Positions 49,191 through 58,718 of a stretch of DNA of 64,000 nt are shown here, piece after piece. The stretch's first letter is position 1. Each line of letters starts with the position of its first letter. Below the pieces are notes generated by a model that saw only the letters and a program-made list of their open reading frames with translations, did no database searches and had not been told where the DNA came from. The stretch comes from Beijerinckia indica subsp. indica ATCC 9039. Lineage in GTDB: Bacteria; Pseudomonadota; Alphaproteobacteria; Rhizobiales; Beijerinckiaceae. The translations under genes and the position numbers were made by a program. Location of the stretch: the NCBI RefSeq assembly GCF_000019845.1, contig NC_010581.1, forward strand, positions 811,501 to 875,500, in the 5' to 3' direction.

Positions 49191-49231
49191 CGATTCCTTC
49201 CGATCGAAACCGGTGATGGCTGACGCGTGCC

Positions 49232-50725
49232 TCAGCTGAGCCGCATGCTGCCGGTTTTGGCCCGTTGCTGGTGCCAGGAGAAGGCTTCCTCCAGGACATG
49301 CGGCGTCTGACCGCCGCGCGCCAAGGCCCGATTGTGGTAATCGAGCGCCTGATCGCGATAGGCCGGATCGACGCAATTGTTGATGACGATTTTCGCGCGT
49401 TCGCGCGGGGCAAGTGCCCGCAGATCGGCGAGGCCGTGTTCGGTCACCAGAATATCGACGTCATGTTCGTTGTGGTCGCAATGGGTGACCATGGGAACGA
49501 CGGTCGAGATGGCGCCGTCCTTGGCTGTCGACTTGGCCACGAAGATCGCCATATAGGCGTTACGCGCGAAATCGCCCGAACCGCCGATGCCGTTCATCAT
49601 ATGCGTGCCATTGACATGGGTGGAATTGACATTGCCATAAATGTCGCATTCCAGCGCCGTATTGATGGCGATGATGCCGAGGCGGCGGATGATTTCCGGA
49701 TGATTGCTGATCTCTTGCGGACGCAGGACCAGGCGATCCTTGTATTTGGCGATATGGGGGAAGAAAGCGTCGGCGACGGGTTGGCTGAGTGTCATCGACG
49801 CGCCCGAGGCGAAGACCAGCTTGCCGGAATCGAGCAGGGCTACCGTGCTGTCCTGCAGCACCTCGCTATACATGGTCAACTGTTCAAAGGGGCTATGGAC
49901 CAATCCATAGAGAACGGAATTGGCGATATTGCCGATGCCGGCCTGAAGCGGGTTGAGGCTATTGCTGAGCCGTCCCTGCTTGACTTCATTCGAAAGGAAG
50001 TCGGTGAGATGAGCGGCAATGGCAATGGTTTCCGAGTCCGGCGCGGCGAGAGAGGCGGGACTATCGAATTTGTCTGTGAGAACAATGGCCGCTATATTGT
50101 CGGGATTGACCGGAATGGCATGCGTGCCGATCCGGCTGTTGCTGGCGACGACCGGAATGGAATCGCGAAGGGGCCTTTTGCCAGGAATATAGATGTCGTG
50201 CAGGCCCTCGAGCTCGGCGGCATGGCTCGAATTGAGCTCGACGATGATCTGCTTGGCGGACAAAGCGAAAGACGCGGAATTGCCGACCGAAGTGGTCGGC
50301 ACGATGCCGCCGTCCTCGGTGATTGCCACCGCCTCGATGATCGCGACATCGACGGGCTTCATCTGATGCGAGCGCAGGAATTCGACCGTTTCCGAAAGAT
50401 GCTGGTCGATGAACAGGACGTCGCCTTGATTGATCGCATTACGCAGAGTGGCGTCTGACTGGAACGGCAGGCGGCGGGCCAGCACGCCAGCTTCGGTCAG
50501 GAGTTTGTCGATATTATTGCCCAGCGAAGCGCCCGTCAGGAGGGTGATCTTGATGGGATGGGCGGCGTTGCGGGCGGCAAGCGCGAGGGGAACGGCCTTG
50601 GCTTCGCCGGCGCGTGTGAAACCGCTCATGCCGACGGTCATACCATCGTGGATGAGACTGGCGGCTTGGTCAGCGCTGACGACCTTGGACAGGAGGGAGG
50701 GCCGACGGATACGGTCTTTTGACAT
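49232..50725 (-). CDS. acetyl-CoA hydrolase/succinate CoA-transferase family protein
   Basis: A 497-aa CoA transferase of the acetyl-CoA hydrolase/AarC family, which moves CoA between acetate (or propionate) and succinate. Key parts are VGMSGFTRAGEAKAVP near the N terminus, GDVLFIDQHLSETVEFLR, and the C-terminal GIGGSGDFARNAYM loop with TEHGLADLRALAPRERA. The catalytic glutamate should lie in the AIIEAVAITEDGGIVPTTS or the NSRIG region but was not located with certainty. Start ATG 50725; an in-frame TTG at 50746 is less likely. Confidence 0.87.
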   Translation of the reverse strand: MSKDRIRRPSLLSKVVSADQAASLIHDGMTVGMSGFTRAGEAKAVPLALAARNAAHPIKITLLTGASLGNNIDKLLTEAGVLARRLPFQSDATLRNAINQGDVLFIDQHLSETVEFLRSHQMKPVDVAIIEAVAITEDGGIVPTTSVGNSASFALSAKQIIVELNSSHAAELEGLHDIYIPGKRPLRDSIPVVASNSRIGTHAIPVNPDNIAAIVLTDKFDSPASLAAPDSETIAIAAHLTDFLSNEVKQGRLSNSLNPLQAGIGNIANSVLYGLVHSPFEQLTMYSEVLQDSTVALLDSGKLVFASGASMTLSQPVADAFFPHIAKYKDRLVLRPQEISNHPEIIRRLGIIAINTALECDIYGNVNSTHVNGTHMMNGIGGSGDFARNAYMAIFVAKSTAKDGAISTVVPMVTHCDHNEHDVDILVTEHGLADLRALAPRERAKIVINNCVDPAYRDQALDYHNRALARGGQTPHVLEEAFSWHQQRAKTGSMRLS

Positions 50726-50970
50726 GCGAGCAAGAGATCCTGGCAAAATATCGAAAAAGGAAAATCCCTAAGCGGGACCTTGTGAGTTTATCAGCCTGTC
50801 GTCTTTCCCTCTCTCGGCTTTGAGACGGATGCGACATCACGAAAATGTGATATCATTTTCTTGCGATCTCGCAACCGACCTTGGGCTTGAACGCAGGAAC
50901 CAAGCTGTTTTGCGGGCGGTTTCTCCTCGCAATTCATGGCCTGCAAATTGTCGCAGGGGAGATCACTCTC

Positions 50971-51597
50971 ATGGCGGAAACCAATGTCCTGATCGCCTTT
51001 TATTCGCGCAGTGGCGTGACCGAGGCTCTGGCGAAAGCCATAGCCGAGGGAGCGGAGGCTTCGGGCGCGGTTGTTCGCCTGCGGCGGGCGCGCGAACTCG
51101 TATCCCCTGAAGTCATGGCGCTCGCACCCGGCTGGAAGGAAGCCGCCGAGGCCATGAATGCGCGATATGAGGCTCCGACGAGTGCCGATGCCGAATGGGC
51201 TGATGCCTTGGTGCTGGGGACGCCGACACGGTTCGGCGCGATGTCCTCGGAGCTCAAGGCCTATATTGACGGGCTGGGCGGGCTTTGGGTGAAAGGGAAG
51301 CTGGTTGGCAAGGCGGGCTCGGTCTTCTGTTCCACTTCGACCCCGCATGGCGGCAATGAATCGACCTTGCTGTCCATGTATAATCCGCTGGCGCATCTCG
51401 GCTTCATTATCGTTCCGACAGGCTATGCCGATCCCAGCCTCTACAAGGCGGGCACGCCTTATGGCTCTAGCGCCATCTCCTTTAGCAAGGCGGAGCCACC
51501 GACGGCGGATGATCTCGAAGTGGCCCGTTTTCAGGGCCGCCGAGTCACGGAAGTCGCGGCGGCCTTGAAGGCCTTTGCTTTGGCCAAGGCGGCATAA
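50971..51597 (+). CDS. wrbA: NAD(P)H:quinone oxidoreductase, type IV
   Basis: Flavodoxin-like FMN enzyme (208 aa) that reduces quinones in two-electron steps and guards against oxidative stress. The FMN-phosphate loop FYSRSGVTEALAKAIAEG opens the protein, followed by DALVLGTPTRFGAMSSELKAYIDGLGGLW and TPHGGNESTLLSMYNPLAHLG. The ATG at 50971 follows a strong AGGGGAG site; the longer frame back to 50881 has no role. Divergent from the CoA-transferase gene. Confidence 0.93.
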   Translation: MAETNVLIAFYSRSGVTEALAKAIAEGAEASGAVVRLRRARELVSPEVMALAPGWKEAAEAMNARYEAPTSADAEWADALVLGTPTRFGAMSSELKAYIDGLGGLWVKGKLVGKAGSVFCSTSTPHGGNESTLLSMYNPLAHLGFIIVPTGYADPSLYKAGTPYGSSAISFSKAEPPTADDLEVARFQGRRVTEVAAALKAFALAKAA

Positions 51598-51621
51598 TCA
51601 TCAACATCATCAACCTGGTGC

Positions 51622-52599
51622 TCAAAGGTCTTCCAGCCCCAAAGCGGCGGTGAATTCCCGCCATTCGCGCTCGCCGAGCCCGCTCGATGTTTGCGTAATT
51701 TTTTCCCCGCGGATCATGCGGGCGACGAGGCCAATCGCGGTTTTCGACAAAGTGACCGCGCCGAGCCTGTAGTCGATAAAAGCCTCGTGAGTGAGGGGCG
51801 TCCAGGCCGCGACGATCTTCAAAATCGCCTCGGCATAGGCGCGAATCTCATATTGGGCGTGGCTGTCGGCGCGCAGGCTCAGGAAATGCAGAAGATTGTG
51901 GAGATCCGCCTTCCAATACCATTGGGTATAGGTGTTGAGGGTCAGGTTAATCCGTGCCAGTTCGCGCGCGAGACCCTGGCGCGCCGGATCGCGTGTCTCC
52001 CCTTCATTCAGCATGAATTCGTAATCACGATAAGTGCGCAGCGCATCCTCGCGTAGAATTTCTAGAACGCGTGCGGCTTCCTCGCCTTCGAGGACCGTGC
52101 CGCGTCCCTGCCTGTTATCGGTGGATTGGGCGGCGAGCTGGCCGGCCGAGGGCAGATAGAATTCATTATCGAGAATTGAATAGCGTGCTGAAATTTCATT
52201 CACGCTCGCCATGCGGTGCCGGATCCATTGCCGCGCGATGAAAATCGGCAATTTCACGTGCAGCTTGATCGCGCACATTTCAAAAGGCGTCGTATGGCGA
52301 TGGCGCATCAGATAGCGGATGAGACCGCGATCCTCGCTGACCTTTTTGGTCCCCCGGCCATAGGAGACGCGCGCGGCTTGCACCACGGCGGAATCATCGC
52401 CCATATAATCGATGACGCGAACAAAGCCGTGATCGAGCACGGGAATCAGTTCGTGCAGAAGAGCTTCCAGCGCCGGCACGGTGGGGCGCAGGGTTTGCGC
52501 AGGGTTTTGCCGCGCTTCGGCAATGTCCCTCCGGCGCACTTCGGACAGTGATAAGGACGATTCGAGCCGATCAGCATGATCGGCATTTTGCGATGCCAT
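51622..52599 (-). CDS. thyX: FAD-dependent thymidylate synthase
   Basis: Makes dTMP from dUMP with methylene-tetrahydrofolate and FAD, replacing ThyA. The 325-aa protein has the ThyX motif RHRxxSxNExSxR as [15 protein letters not shown], the [15 protein letters not shown] segment near residue 73, and the [18 protein letters not shown] block. Convergent with wrbA, with a 24-nt gap between stop codons. The CPBP gene lies upstream. Confidence 0.95.
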   Translation of the reverse strand: MASQNADHADRLESSLSLSEVRRRDIAEARQNPAQTLRPTVPALEALLHELIPVLDHGFVRVIDYMGDDSAVVQAARVSYGRGTKKVSEDRGLIRYLMRHRHTTPFEMCAIKLHVKLPIFIARQWIRHRMASVNEISARYSILDNEFYLPSAGQLAAQSTDNRQGRGTVLEGEEAARVLEILREDALRTYRDYEFMLNEGETRDPARQGLARELARINLTLNTYTQWYWKADLHNLLHFLSLRADSHAQYEIRAYAEAILKIVAAWTPLTHEAFIDYRLGAVTLSKTAIGLVARMIRGEKITQTSSGLGEREWREFTAALGLEDL

Positions 52600-52669
52600 G
52601 GCGGCCTGACGATGCGTGAGAGGTGGGAATTTATAAGTTTAATGAAGTGAGTCCTCACTACCAACTTGA

Positions 52670-53464
52670 CTAATCGTTTCCAATAAAACTCACGGCGCAA
52701 GCGGCAAAATTGAAAAGGGCATGAAAGCCGGTCGAGGCGGCAAGGCCGTTCCTTTCGCGAATCACGCCCAAAGCGAGGCCGATCGGAAAGATGATGAGCG
52801 CGTAAAGATGCGTCTTTTCATAATGCAGAAAAGCGAAAATGCCGGAACTGACGAGAAGGGCCAGGATCAAGCCAAATTGGGCTCTGAGGCTCGTATAAAT
52901 CCAGCCACGGAAAAATAATTCCTCGCAGATCGGCGCGAAAACAACGGTCAGAAGCAGAACGAGGCCGGCGATGCCCAAGTCCTTGGGGATGTTGAACCAG
53001 TTTTCCGATTGCGGATAAAAATGGGTGAGGGCGAAATCGGCGGCGAAACTATAGGCAAGAGTAGCTCCTGCGATCAGCCAGAAGATTTTATCCGCGCGAA
53101 AGGGGTTCCAGGGCCGCCAGCCGATGACGTCGCGAAACGCTCGCCCGCCGCGCCAGCGCGCGACGACCAGGATCGCGGCGGTCGCCGCCGCATAAAACAG
53201 GAAGGACGTCGCGAGCCCGAGGTCGCGCAACGCGGCTTGGGACAAAGCCTGTTTGCGATTGGCCTCGAAGAGGCCTCGCAACAGATTTGCAATATGCGCG
53301 GCCGGAGAGAAGATTTGACCGAGGCCAATCACAAGGCCTGTGCAAATAAGGCAGAAAAGCAAAGTGAGGCCGGCAATGACAAGCAGGCTGACGCAAAGCC
53401 CGAAGAATTCGTAAGGCTTTGCTTTCCCTGGCATTTGATCGGATGAGGCGAGGCTCATTCGCAA
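52670..53464 (-). CDS. CPBP family intramembrane glutamic endopeptidase
   Basis: A 264-aa polytopic membrane protein of the CAAX protease/bacteriocin-processing (Abi) family. The motifs are EELFFRGWIYTSL (EExxxR), FAFLHYEK (FxxxH) and GFHALFNFAA (HxxxN) in the second half. Substrates are unknown for most bacterial members. Upstream on the same side lies the divergent tmRNA gene; downstream is thyX. Confidence 0.88.
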   Translation of the reverse strand: MRMSLASSDQMPGKAKPYEFFGLCVSLLVIAGLTLLFCLICTGLVIGLGQIFSPAAHIANLLRGLFEANRKQALSQAALRDLGLATSFLFYAAATAAILVVARWRGGRAFRDVIGWRPWNPFRADKIFWLIAGATLAYSFAADFALTHFYPQSENWFNIPKDLGIAGLVLLLTVVFAPICEELFFRGWIYTSLRAQFGLILALLVSSGIFAFLHYEKTHLYALIIFPIGLALGVIRERNGLAASTGFHALFNFAACAVSFIGND

Positions 53465-53482
53465 AATTCCGCCTTATTTGGC

Positions 53483-53511
53483 TTGAGCGATGCCTTCCCG
53501 GCCTTTTTAAA
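53483..53511 (+). promoter_or_regulatory. putative sigma-70-type promoter of ssrA
   Basis: TTGAGC at 53483-53488 as a -35 box and TTTAAA at 53506-53511 as a -10 box, with a 17-nt spacer, just upstream of the permuted tmRNA acceptor piece. Confidence 0.45.
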
Positions 53512-53529
53512 TTGGGCGAGACGCTTTAT

Positions 53530-53865
53530 ATAGAACCTGCCGCTCTGCGGCTATGGCGATAAACGGCTTCGAAATAAGCTCTTCGGACCCGGGGGCGGTA
53601 CCCGGCGCCTCCACCAAAGCCCAAAGGCTCGATTTGGCCATTGGTTTTTGGCGGGGGCGAAATAGGTTCGACGGGGGGTGTAAAGGATGACCTTTCGCTC
53701 GGCATGGTTCCGCCGTCATCGGGCCGATTTTATAGTTGCCAACGACAACTATGCTCCGGTGGCCGTTGCCGCGTAATGCGGTAATAGTACCGATTCAAAG
53801 CCCTTGTGGGTAGCACTTCAAGGCGGGGTTCGGAGGCACCTGGCAACAGAAGCCTCCACTTCAAG
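53530..53865 (+). ncRNA. ssrA: circularly permuted (two-piece) tmRNA
   Basis: The acceptor piece comes first and ends in CGCCTCCACCA (53606-53616), with a T-stem at 53589-53605 and an unusual 7-nt T-loop. After a spacer, the coding piece starts at about 53653 with GGGGGCGAAATAGGTTCGAC, whose GGGGGCG pairs with the acceptor CGCCTCC. The tag frame reads ANDNYAPVAVAA-stop at 53738-53776. The piece ends in a hairpin near 53832-53857. This order is the alphaproteobacterial two-piece tmRNA, which frees stalled ribosomes and tags their products. Outer ends are approximate. Confidence 0.93.
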
Positions 53866-53928
53866 ATAACGCATCTTGATTTCGCCTTCTGTTCCCCGCG
53901 CGCGGCCTCGCCGCTGATTGGACTGTCG

Positions 53929-54483
53929 ATGGCCGTTGATCTGATCCGCTACGATCTCCTCGTTCAAGATGCCTTGCGTGGCGTCGTCCGCAAGGTTCTG
54001 ACCGATGCCGTGCGGGAAGGTCTGCCTGGCGAACACCATTTCTACATCACCTTCAGGACACATGCGCCGGGCGTCCGACTGTCGGCTGCGATGCGGGAGC
54101 AATATCCCGATGAAATGACGATCATTCTCCAGCATCAGTTCTGGGATTTGAGCGTCAATGAACAGGCGTTCGAGGTCGGTCTGTCCTTCAAGGGCGTGCC
54201 GGAAATTCTCCGCATCCCATTCGACGCCGTGACAGGGTTCTTTGATCCTTCCGTGCGCTTCGCCCTCAAATTCGAGCTTGAGGACGAGGCTGTCGAAGCC
54301 GGTGCCAATGACACGGATACGCCGGACCAGGGCCGGCCCGATGGGGCTGTGCCTTTGCTTGTTGCGAGCGAAAGTCCAGCGCAGGGATCGTCCACCGCCG
54401 CAGGTTCCTCGGAATCCTCTTCACTGCCGGCGCCCGAGGAGGCCAAGGTTGTCTCGATCGACGCTTTCCGCAAGAAGACTTGA
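53929..54483 (+). CDS. sspB: SspB family ClpXP adaptor protein
   Basis: A 184-aa protein that begins MAVDLIRYDLLVQDALRGVVRKVL and carries the alphaproteobacterial SspB (DUF-type) fold through about residue 125, followed by a variable acidic tail. The C-terminal end VVSIDAFRKK is the short motif by which SspB proteins dock on ClpX. SspB carries ssrA-tagged proteins to ClpXP. The gene lies 63 nt after the tmRNA gene on the same strand, so the tag RNA and the tag receptor are encoded together. Start ATG 53929. Confidence 0.92.
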   Translation: MAVDLIRYDLLVQDALRGVVRKVLTDAVREGLPGEHHFYITFRTHAPGVRLSAAMREQYPDEMTIILQHQFWDLSVNEQAFEVGLSFKGVPEILRIPFDAVTGFFDPSVRFALKFELEDEAVEAGANDTDTPDQGRPDGAVPLLVASESPAQGSSTAAGSSESSSLPAPEEAKVVSIDAFRKKT

Positions 54484-54506
54484 GGAGAGTAGAAGGGAAG
54501 AGCTTG

Positions 54507-54716
54507 ATGGGGGAACTCGTCAACCTGCGCCGTGCGCGCAAGGACAAGGCACGGCAGGCCAAAGATGAGCGCGCCGCCGCCAATCGCCTCCTCCATGGCC
54601 GCACGCGCGCCGAGCGCGAAAAACTCGATGCCGAGAAAGGTCTGGCCGAGCGTCGTCTCGATGCGCATCTGCTCCTGAAAGATCAGGAGAAGGGCACTAG
54701 CGACTCCAGCTCCTGA
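54507..54716 (+). CDS. DUF4169 family small protein
   Basis: A 69-aa, highly charged protein (MGELVNLRRARKDKARQAKD...) matching DUF4169, found near sspB and the ribbon-helix-helix gene in Hyphomicrobiales. It is predicted to be one long helix. Function is unknown. The ATG at 54507 is chosen because the family begins with MGE-LVNLRRARK; the longer frame from 54480 overlaps the sspB stop. Confidence 0.8.
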   Translation: MGELVNLRRARKDKARQAKDERAAANRLLHGRTRAEREKLDAEKGLAERRLDAHLLLKDQEKGTSDSSS

Positions 54717-54722
54717 ACGGCC

Positions 54723-54986
54723 ATGCAGGACGTGCCGTCACACAAGGCCGCATCCCCGACGCCGGCGAGCATTATCAAACATTCCGTCACGATCGCTGGC
54801 CACGCCACCAGCATTTCGCTCGAATCTGCTTTTTGGGATGCGTTGAAGGAGATTGCCGAGGCGCGCACTCTTTCTGTCGCCGCACTCATTGCCGAGATCG
54901 ATGCCGCGCGTGTCGAGAGTTCGCCATCGCGCAAAAATCTATCCTCTGCGATCAGGGTCTATATCCTGCGCACCGTCCGGAAGTGA
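54723..54986 (+). CDS. ribbon-helix-helix domain protein
   Basis: An 87-aa protein with the ribbon-helix-helix pattern of PF13467-type proteins: KHSVTIAGHATSISLESAFWDALKEIAEARTLSVAALIAEID, a beta strand followed by two helices, then SSAIRVYILRTVR. Probably a small DNA-binding regulator, though such single-domain proteins may also bind other partners. It begins 6 nt after the DUF4169 gene, so the two, and perhaps sspB, share a transcript. Confidence 0.85.
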   Translation: MQDVPSHKAASPTPASIIKHSVTIAGHATSISLESAFWDALKEIAEARTLSVAALIAEIDAARVESSPSRKNLSSAIRVYILRTVRK

Positions 54987-55244
54987 TTTCGCTAAAGCGC
55001 AGCGGCAAATCTGCAAGAATATTCAAATTCTTGTGACGGAGGGAACGATAATCTCCGGCTGAAGTTTATCGCCTGTATCGGGTGAACGGGGTGAATACTG
55101 GCCTGTATGTTCGTTCGATGCTCTCGCCTTCAGAGCATGATTCCATCAATCGGAATCAACGATCATGTTCGAGCGCTTTCCCGCAATCACATGACCATGA
55201 CGCTGTTCAATCGATTGAATGATCGATCACCAGGAGACTAAACA

Positions 55245-56273
55245 TTGGCGACTAAGATGAAGGCGGCGCTTGTCCATGCATTCGGGAAGCCGCTGAGCAT
55301 TGAGGAGATCGATATTCCCTCGATTGGTCCAGACCAGATTCTCGTAAAATTGACGGCCTGTGGTGTCTGCCATACGGATCTGCATGCGGCGAGTGGTGAT
55401 TGGCCGGTCAAACCGAAACTGCCTTTCATTCCTGGGCATGAAGGCGTGGGGCAAATTGCAGCGGTCGGACAATCGGTCACATGGGTCAAGGAAGGTGATA
55501 TCGTCGGGGTGCCCTGGCTTTATTCCGCCTGCGGCCATTGTGATCATTGCCTGGCCGGCTGGGAAACACTTTGCGAGCATCAGCAGGAAACCGGCTATTC
55601 GGTCAATGGCTGTTTCGCTGAATATGTCGTCGCGGATCCCAATTATGTCGCGCATCTGCCGCAAGGTCTCGACCCGATCAAGGTCGCGCCGGTCCTTTGC
55701 GCCGGGTTGACGGTCTACAAGGGCCTCAAGATGACGGATACAAAGCCCGGAAATTGGGTGGCGATTTCCGGTGTTGGCGGATTGGGGCAAATGGCAGTGC
55801 AATATGGTATTGCCATGGGATTGAATGTCATCGCCATCGACATCGACGAAGAAAAGCTTGCGACCGCGAAAAAGCTCGGGGCAGCCTTGACCATCAATGC
55901 CCTGCATCAAGATCCGGGCGAAGAGATACACAAAGCGGTTGGGGGTGTGCATGGCGCCTTGATTACCGCTGTCTCTCCCAAGGCTTTCTCGCAGGCGATG
56001 AAGGTCACGCGCCGTGGCGGAACCATTGTCCTGAATGGTCTGCCGCCGGGCGAATTTCCCATCTCCATCTTCGACATGGTCATGGATGGCACGACCGTGC
56101 GCGGATCGATTGTCGGGACGCGTCTCGATATGGTGGAAGCGCTTGACTTCTTTAAGCAGGGCAAGATTTCGACCGTTGTCGCGACCGACAGGCTGGACAA
56201 TATCAATGCGATTTTTGATCGCCTGCAACACGGCAAGGTCAATGGCCGTATCGTGATCGATTACAGATCCTGA
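55245..56273 (+). CDS. adhP: zinc-dependent alcohol dehydrogenase
   Basis: A 342-aa medium-chain NAD-dependent alcohol dehydrogenase. Catalytic zinc residues lie in CGVCHTDLHAA and GHEGVG, the structural zinc cysteines in CGHCDHCLAGWETLCEHQ, and the Rossmann loop in SGVGGLGQMAVQYG. The start is a TTG at 55245 with a CAGGAGAC site 8 nt upstream; the in-frame ATG at 55257 is too far from it. An aldehyde dehydrogenase gene follows 43 nt downstream, so the pair can oxidise an alcohol to the acid. Confidence 0.9.
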   Translation: MATKMKAALVHAFGKPLSIEEIDIPSIGPDQILVKLTACGVCHTDLHAASGDWPVKPKLPFIPGHEGVGQIAAVGQSVTWVKEGDIVGVPWLYSACGHCDHCLAGWETLCEHQQETGYSVNGCFAEYVVADPNYVAHLPQGLDPIKVAPVLCAGLTVYKGLKMTDTKPGNWVAISGVGGLGQMAVQYGIAMGLNVIAIDIDEEKLATAKKLGAALTINALHQDPGEEIHKAVGGVHGALITAVSPKAFSQAMKVTRRGGTIVLNGLPPGEFPISIFDMVMDGTTVRGSIVGTRLDMVEALDFFKQGKISTVVATDRLDNINAIFDRLQHGKVNGRIVIDYRS

Positions 56274-56316
56274 TTCTGCCGATGGGCGATATTGCAAACG
56301 AGCAAAGGAGGACAAG

Positions 56317-57708
56317 GTGGCTTACCAAACTGTCAATCCTTATACCAATGAAGTCGTGGCGACTTTTCCCGACCTCACGGACGCTGAGCTGACCAGGCTG
56401 ACCGATCAGGCGGAAAAGACCTATGAAACCTGGTCCGTCGCCTCTTATGCGGATCGGGCGAAAATCGTCGGCAAGGCCGCCGAGATCCTGCGCGCGCAAG
56501 CGCAGGATTATGCCCGCCTTTTGACGCTCGAAATGGGCAAACTCTATCGCGAAAGCTTGGCTGAGGTGGAGCTTTCCGCTGACATTCTGGCTTATTATGC
56601 GAAGAACGCCGAGACCTTTCTGGCGCCGAAGGAACTGCCCGAAGCGCAGGCCTATGGCGCCAAGGCGATGATCGTCAATCAGCCGCTCGGAATCATTTTA
56701 GCCATCGAGCCTTGGAACTTTCCCTATTATCAGCTCGCGCGCGTTGTTGGGCCGCAATTTATGGCCGGCAATGTCGTGATGGTGAAACATGCCTCCTGTG
56801 TGCCGCAATCGGCGGCGGCCTTTGAAAAGCTCTTCCGCGATGCCGGCGCGCCGGCCGGCCTTTACACGAATCTTTATGCGACCCGTGCGCAGCTCGAACG
56901 ACTGGTCGATGATCCCCGCATTGTCGGCGTCGCCTTGACAGGCAGCGAGGGAGCGGGGGCTAAGATTGCCGCGCAGGCTGGACAGAATTTGAAAAAGACC
57001 ACGCTTGAGCTCGGCGGCAGCGACGCCTTCATCGTGCTGGAGGATGCCGATCTCGAAAAGGCCGTGAAATGGGCGGTCTGGGGCCGCATGAACAATGGCG
57101 GCCAATGCTGTGTCGCGTCCAAACGGATCATCGTTGTCGATTCAATCGCTGATAAGTTCCTGACGAAATTCGGCGAAGAGCTTGGCAAACTGCAACCCGG
57201 CGATCCGATGGATGAGGCCACCGGCCTGCCGCCCTTATCCTCGCAAGGCGCAGCGGATCAGCTCAACGAGCAGGTCGCAACGGCAGTGAAACATGGCGCT
57301 CACGCGCTTCGCGTCGGGCCTGTGCCACCCAACAAGGGCGCCTTTGTCCAGACGACGATCCTGACCGACGTGAAGCCCGAAAATCCGGTCTATTATCAGG
57401 AGCTTTTCGGCCCGGTCGCGATGTTCTTCAAGGTCAAGGATGACAAGGAGGCGATCAAGCTCGCCAATGACAATCCTTATGGTCTTGGGGGCTCGGTCTT
57501 CACGCAGAACACGGAGCACGGTGTCGAGGTGGCGAAACAGATCGATACCGGCATGGTCTATATCAACCATCCGACCTGGACCAAGGCCGATATTCCCTTC
57601 GGTGGCGTCAAGCGTTCGGGCTTCGGACGTGAATTGTCAGCTCTCGGCATTGAGGAGTTCGTGAACAAGAAACTGATCAATGTCGTGCCCATCGATCATC
57701 CGGCGTAA
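56317..57708 (+). CDS. NAD(P)-dependent aldehyde/succinate-semialdehyde dehydrogenase
   Basis: A 463-aa aldehyde dehydrogenase. Typical blocks are PLGIILAIEPWNFPYYQLAR for cofactor binding, LELGGSDAFIVLEDAD with the catalytic Glu, and GRMNNGGQCCVASKRI with the catalytic Cys. The closest family pattern is NAD-dependent succinate-semialdehyde dehydrogenase, but the substrate is not certain. The start is GTG at 56317 after an AAAGGAGG site. Follows adhP and precedes a bidirectional terminator. Confidence 0.9.
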   Translation: MAYQTVNPYTNEVVATFPDLTDAELTRLTDQAEKTYETWSVASYADRAKIVGKAAEILRAQAQDYARLLTLEMGKLYRESLAEVELSADILAYYAKNAETFLAPKELPEAQAYGAKAMIVNQPLGIILAIEPWNFPYYQLARVVGPQFMAGNVVMVKHASCVPQSAAAFEKLFRDAGAPAGLYTNLYATRAQLERLVDDPRIVGVALTGSEGAGAKIAAQAGQNLKKTTLELGGSDAFIVLEDADLEKAVKWAVWGRMNNGGQCCVASKRIIVVDSIADKFLTKFGEELGKLQPGDPMDEATGLPPLSSQGAADQLNEQVATAVKHGAHALRVGPVPPNKGAFVQTTILTDVKPENPVYYQELFGPVAMFFKVKDDKEAIKLANDNPYGLGGSVFTQNTEHGVEVAKQIDTGMVYINHPTWTKADIPFGGVKRSGFGRELSALGIEEFVNKKLINVVPIDHPA

Positions 57709-57735
57709 GCTTCATCATCGACAGGCATTCATTCA

Positions 57736-57767
57736 TCGCACGGAAACGCGTGATCGTTTCCGTGCGA
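57736..57767. terminator. bidirectional terminator between the aldehyde dehydrogenase gene and prmA
   Basis: A perfect 13-bp inverted repeat with a 6-nt loop between two converging genes; a T-rich stretch follows on the plus strand (TTATTGTTTCC). Confidence 0.8.
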
Positions 57768-58670
57768 TTATTGTTTCCGAAGATGCAGCGTGACCCAGCC
57801 TTCAAGATCGAGCCGATCGCGCAAGGCCATGCCCTGTATGCGGTAGGCGCTCAGGACACCGGGGACATCGCGCGCGAGCAGGCCGGACAGAATGATATCG
57901 GCGCCGCGCTGTGTCACACGTGCGACGGAAGGCGCAAGCCCGCGTAGGGGACGGGCAAGAATATTGGCAAAGACGAGATCATAAGGCGCCCCCGCGTGGA
58001 TTGCGGGATGACTCGTACCCGAGGCGACGACCGGGCGCACGAGGCGCGCGACGCCATTGTGCCGGGCATTGCCGCGCGCGGCGAGAACCGAATCCTTATC
58101 GATGTCGCAGGCCTCGACCTTGCGGTGCAGCAGGCGGGCCGCCGCCATGGCAAGAATGCCGGAGCCCGTGCCGAGGTCGAGGATCTGTTTGGGGTGTCTC
58201 GCCTTGGTCACACGATCAAACATCAAGAGGCAACCGCGCGTCGAGCCGTGATGGCCCGTACCGAATGCGAGCGCCGCCTCGATCTCGATGGCGAGATCAT
58301 TGACCCGCACGGCATCGCGGCGATGGGCGCCATGGACGAGAAAACGGCCGGCCCGCACAGGTGCCAGGCCTTCGAGAGCGGCGGCGACCCAATCACGTTG
58401 CTCGATGGGCGTGCTGGTGGCGGCCGTCGCGACCTCCGCGCCGGCGATCGTTGCCACGAGTGCGCGCACGGCTTCCTCGCTGACCGAGGCGGTGAGGAAG
58501 ATTTCGACGCGCCAGCCGGGCAGGCCTTCCTTCCTCTCAGCGGGTTTCAGTTCGAATGTGCTGGCGGCGGCTTCATCGGAGGAGAAGGTTTCGGCGACAA
58601 GATCGGCGATCTGTTCGGCGATTGCTTCCTCGCAATCAAGACGCAGGACGGTGGACGTATCGGTGCTCAC
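57768..58670 (-). CDS. prmA: ribosomal protein L11 methyltransferase
   Basis: A 300-aa SAM-dependent methyltransferase that modifies lysines of ribosomal protein L11. The C-terminal Rossmann domain has [18 protein letters not shown] and the AdoMet motif [17 protein letters not shown], followed by NILARPL (the NPPY-type motif position). The N-terminal domain with its variable linker binds L11. The start at ATG 58670 is normal. Converges with the aldehyde dehydrogenase gene. Confidence 0.93.
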
Positions 58671-58718
58671 AAATCCATCCGGAACAATAAGGCTCGAAAG
58701 CGCTTTGAACTTAAAACG

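Larger units (their letters stand above)
48693..49231. other. island flank without a convincing gene
   Basis: 540 bases between the methyltransferase and the CoA-transferase gene. A 96-codon plus-strand open frame (48645-48935) has no family features and overlaps the methyltransferase start region. The only ordered structures are the 10-bp hairpin at 49074-49101 and the terminator at 49161-49190. This could be the scar of the island insertion or the promoter region of the methyltransferase operon. Confidence 0.45.
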
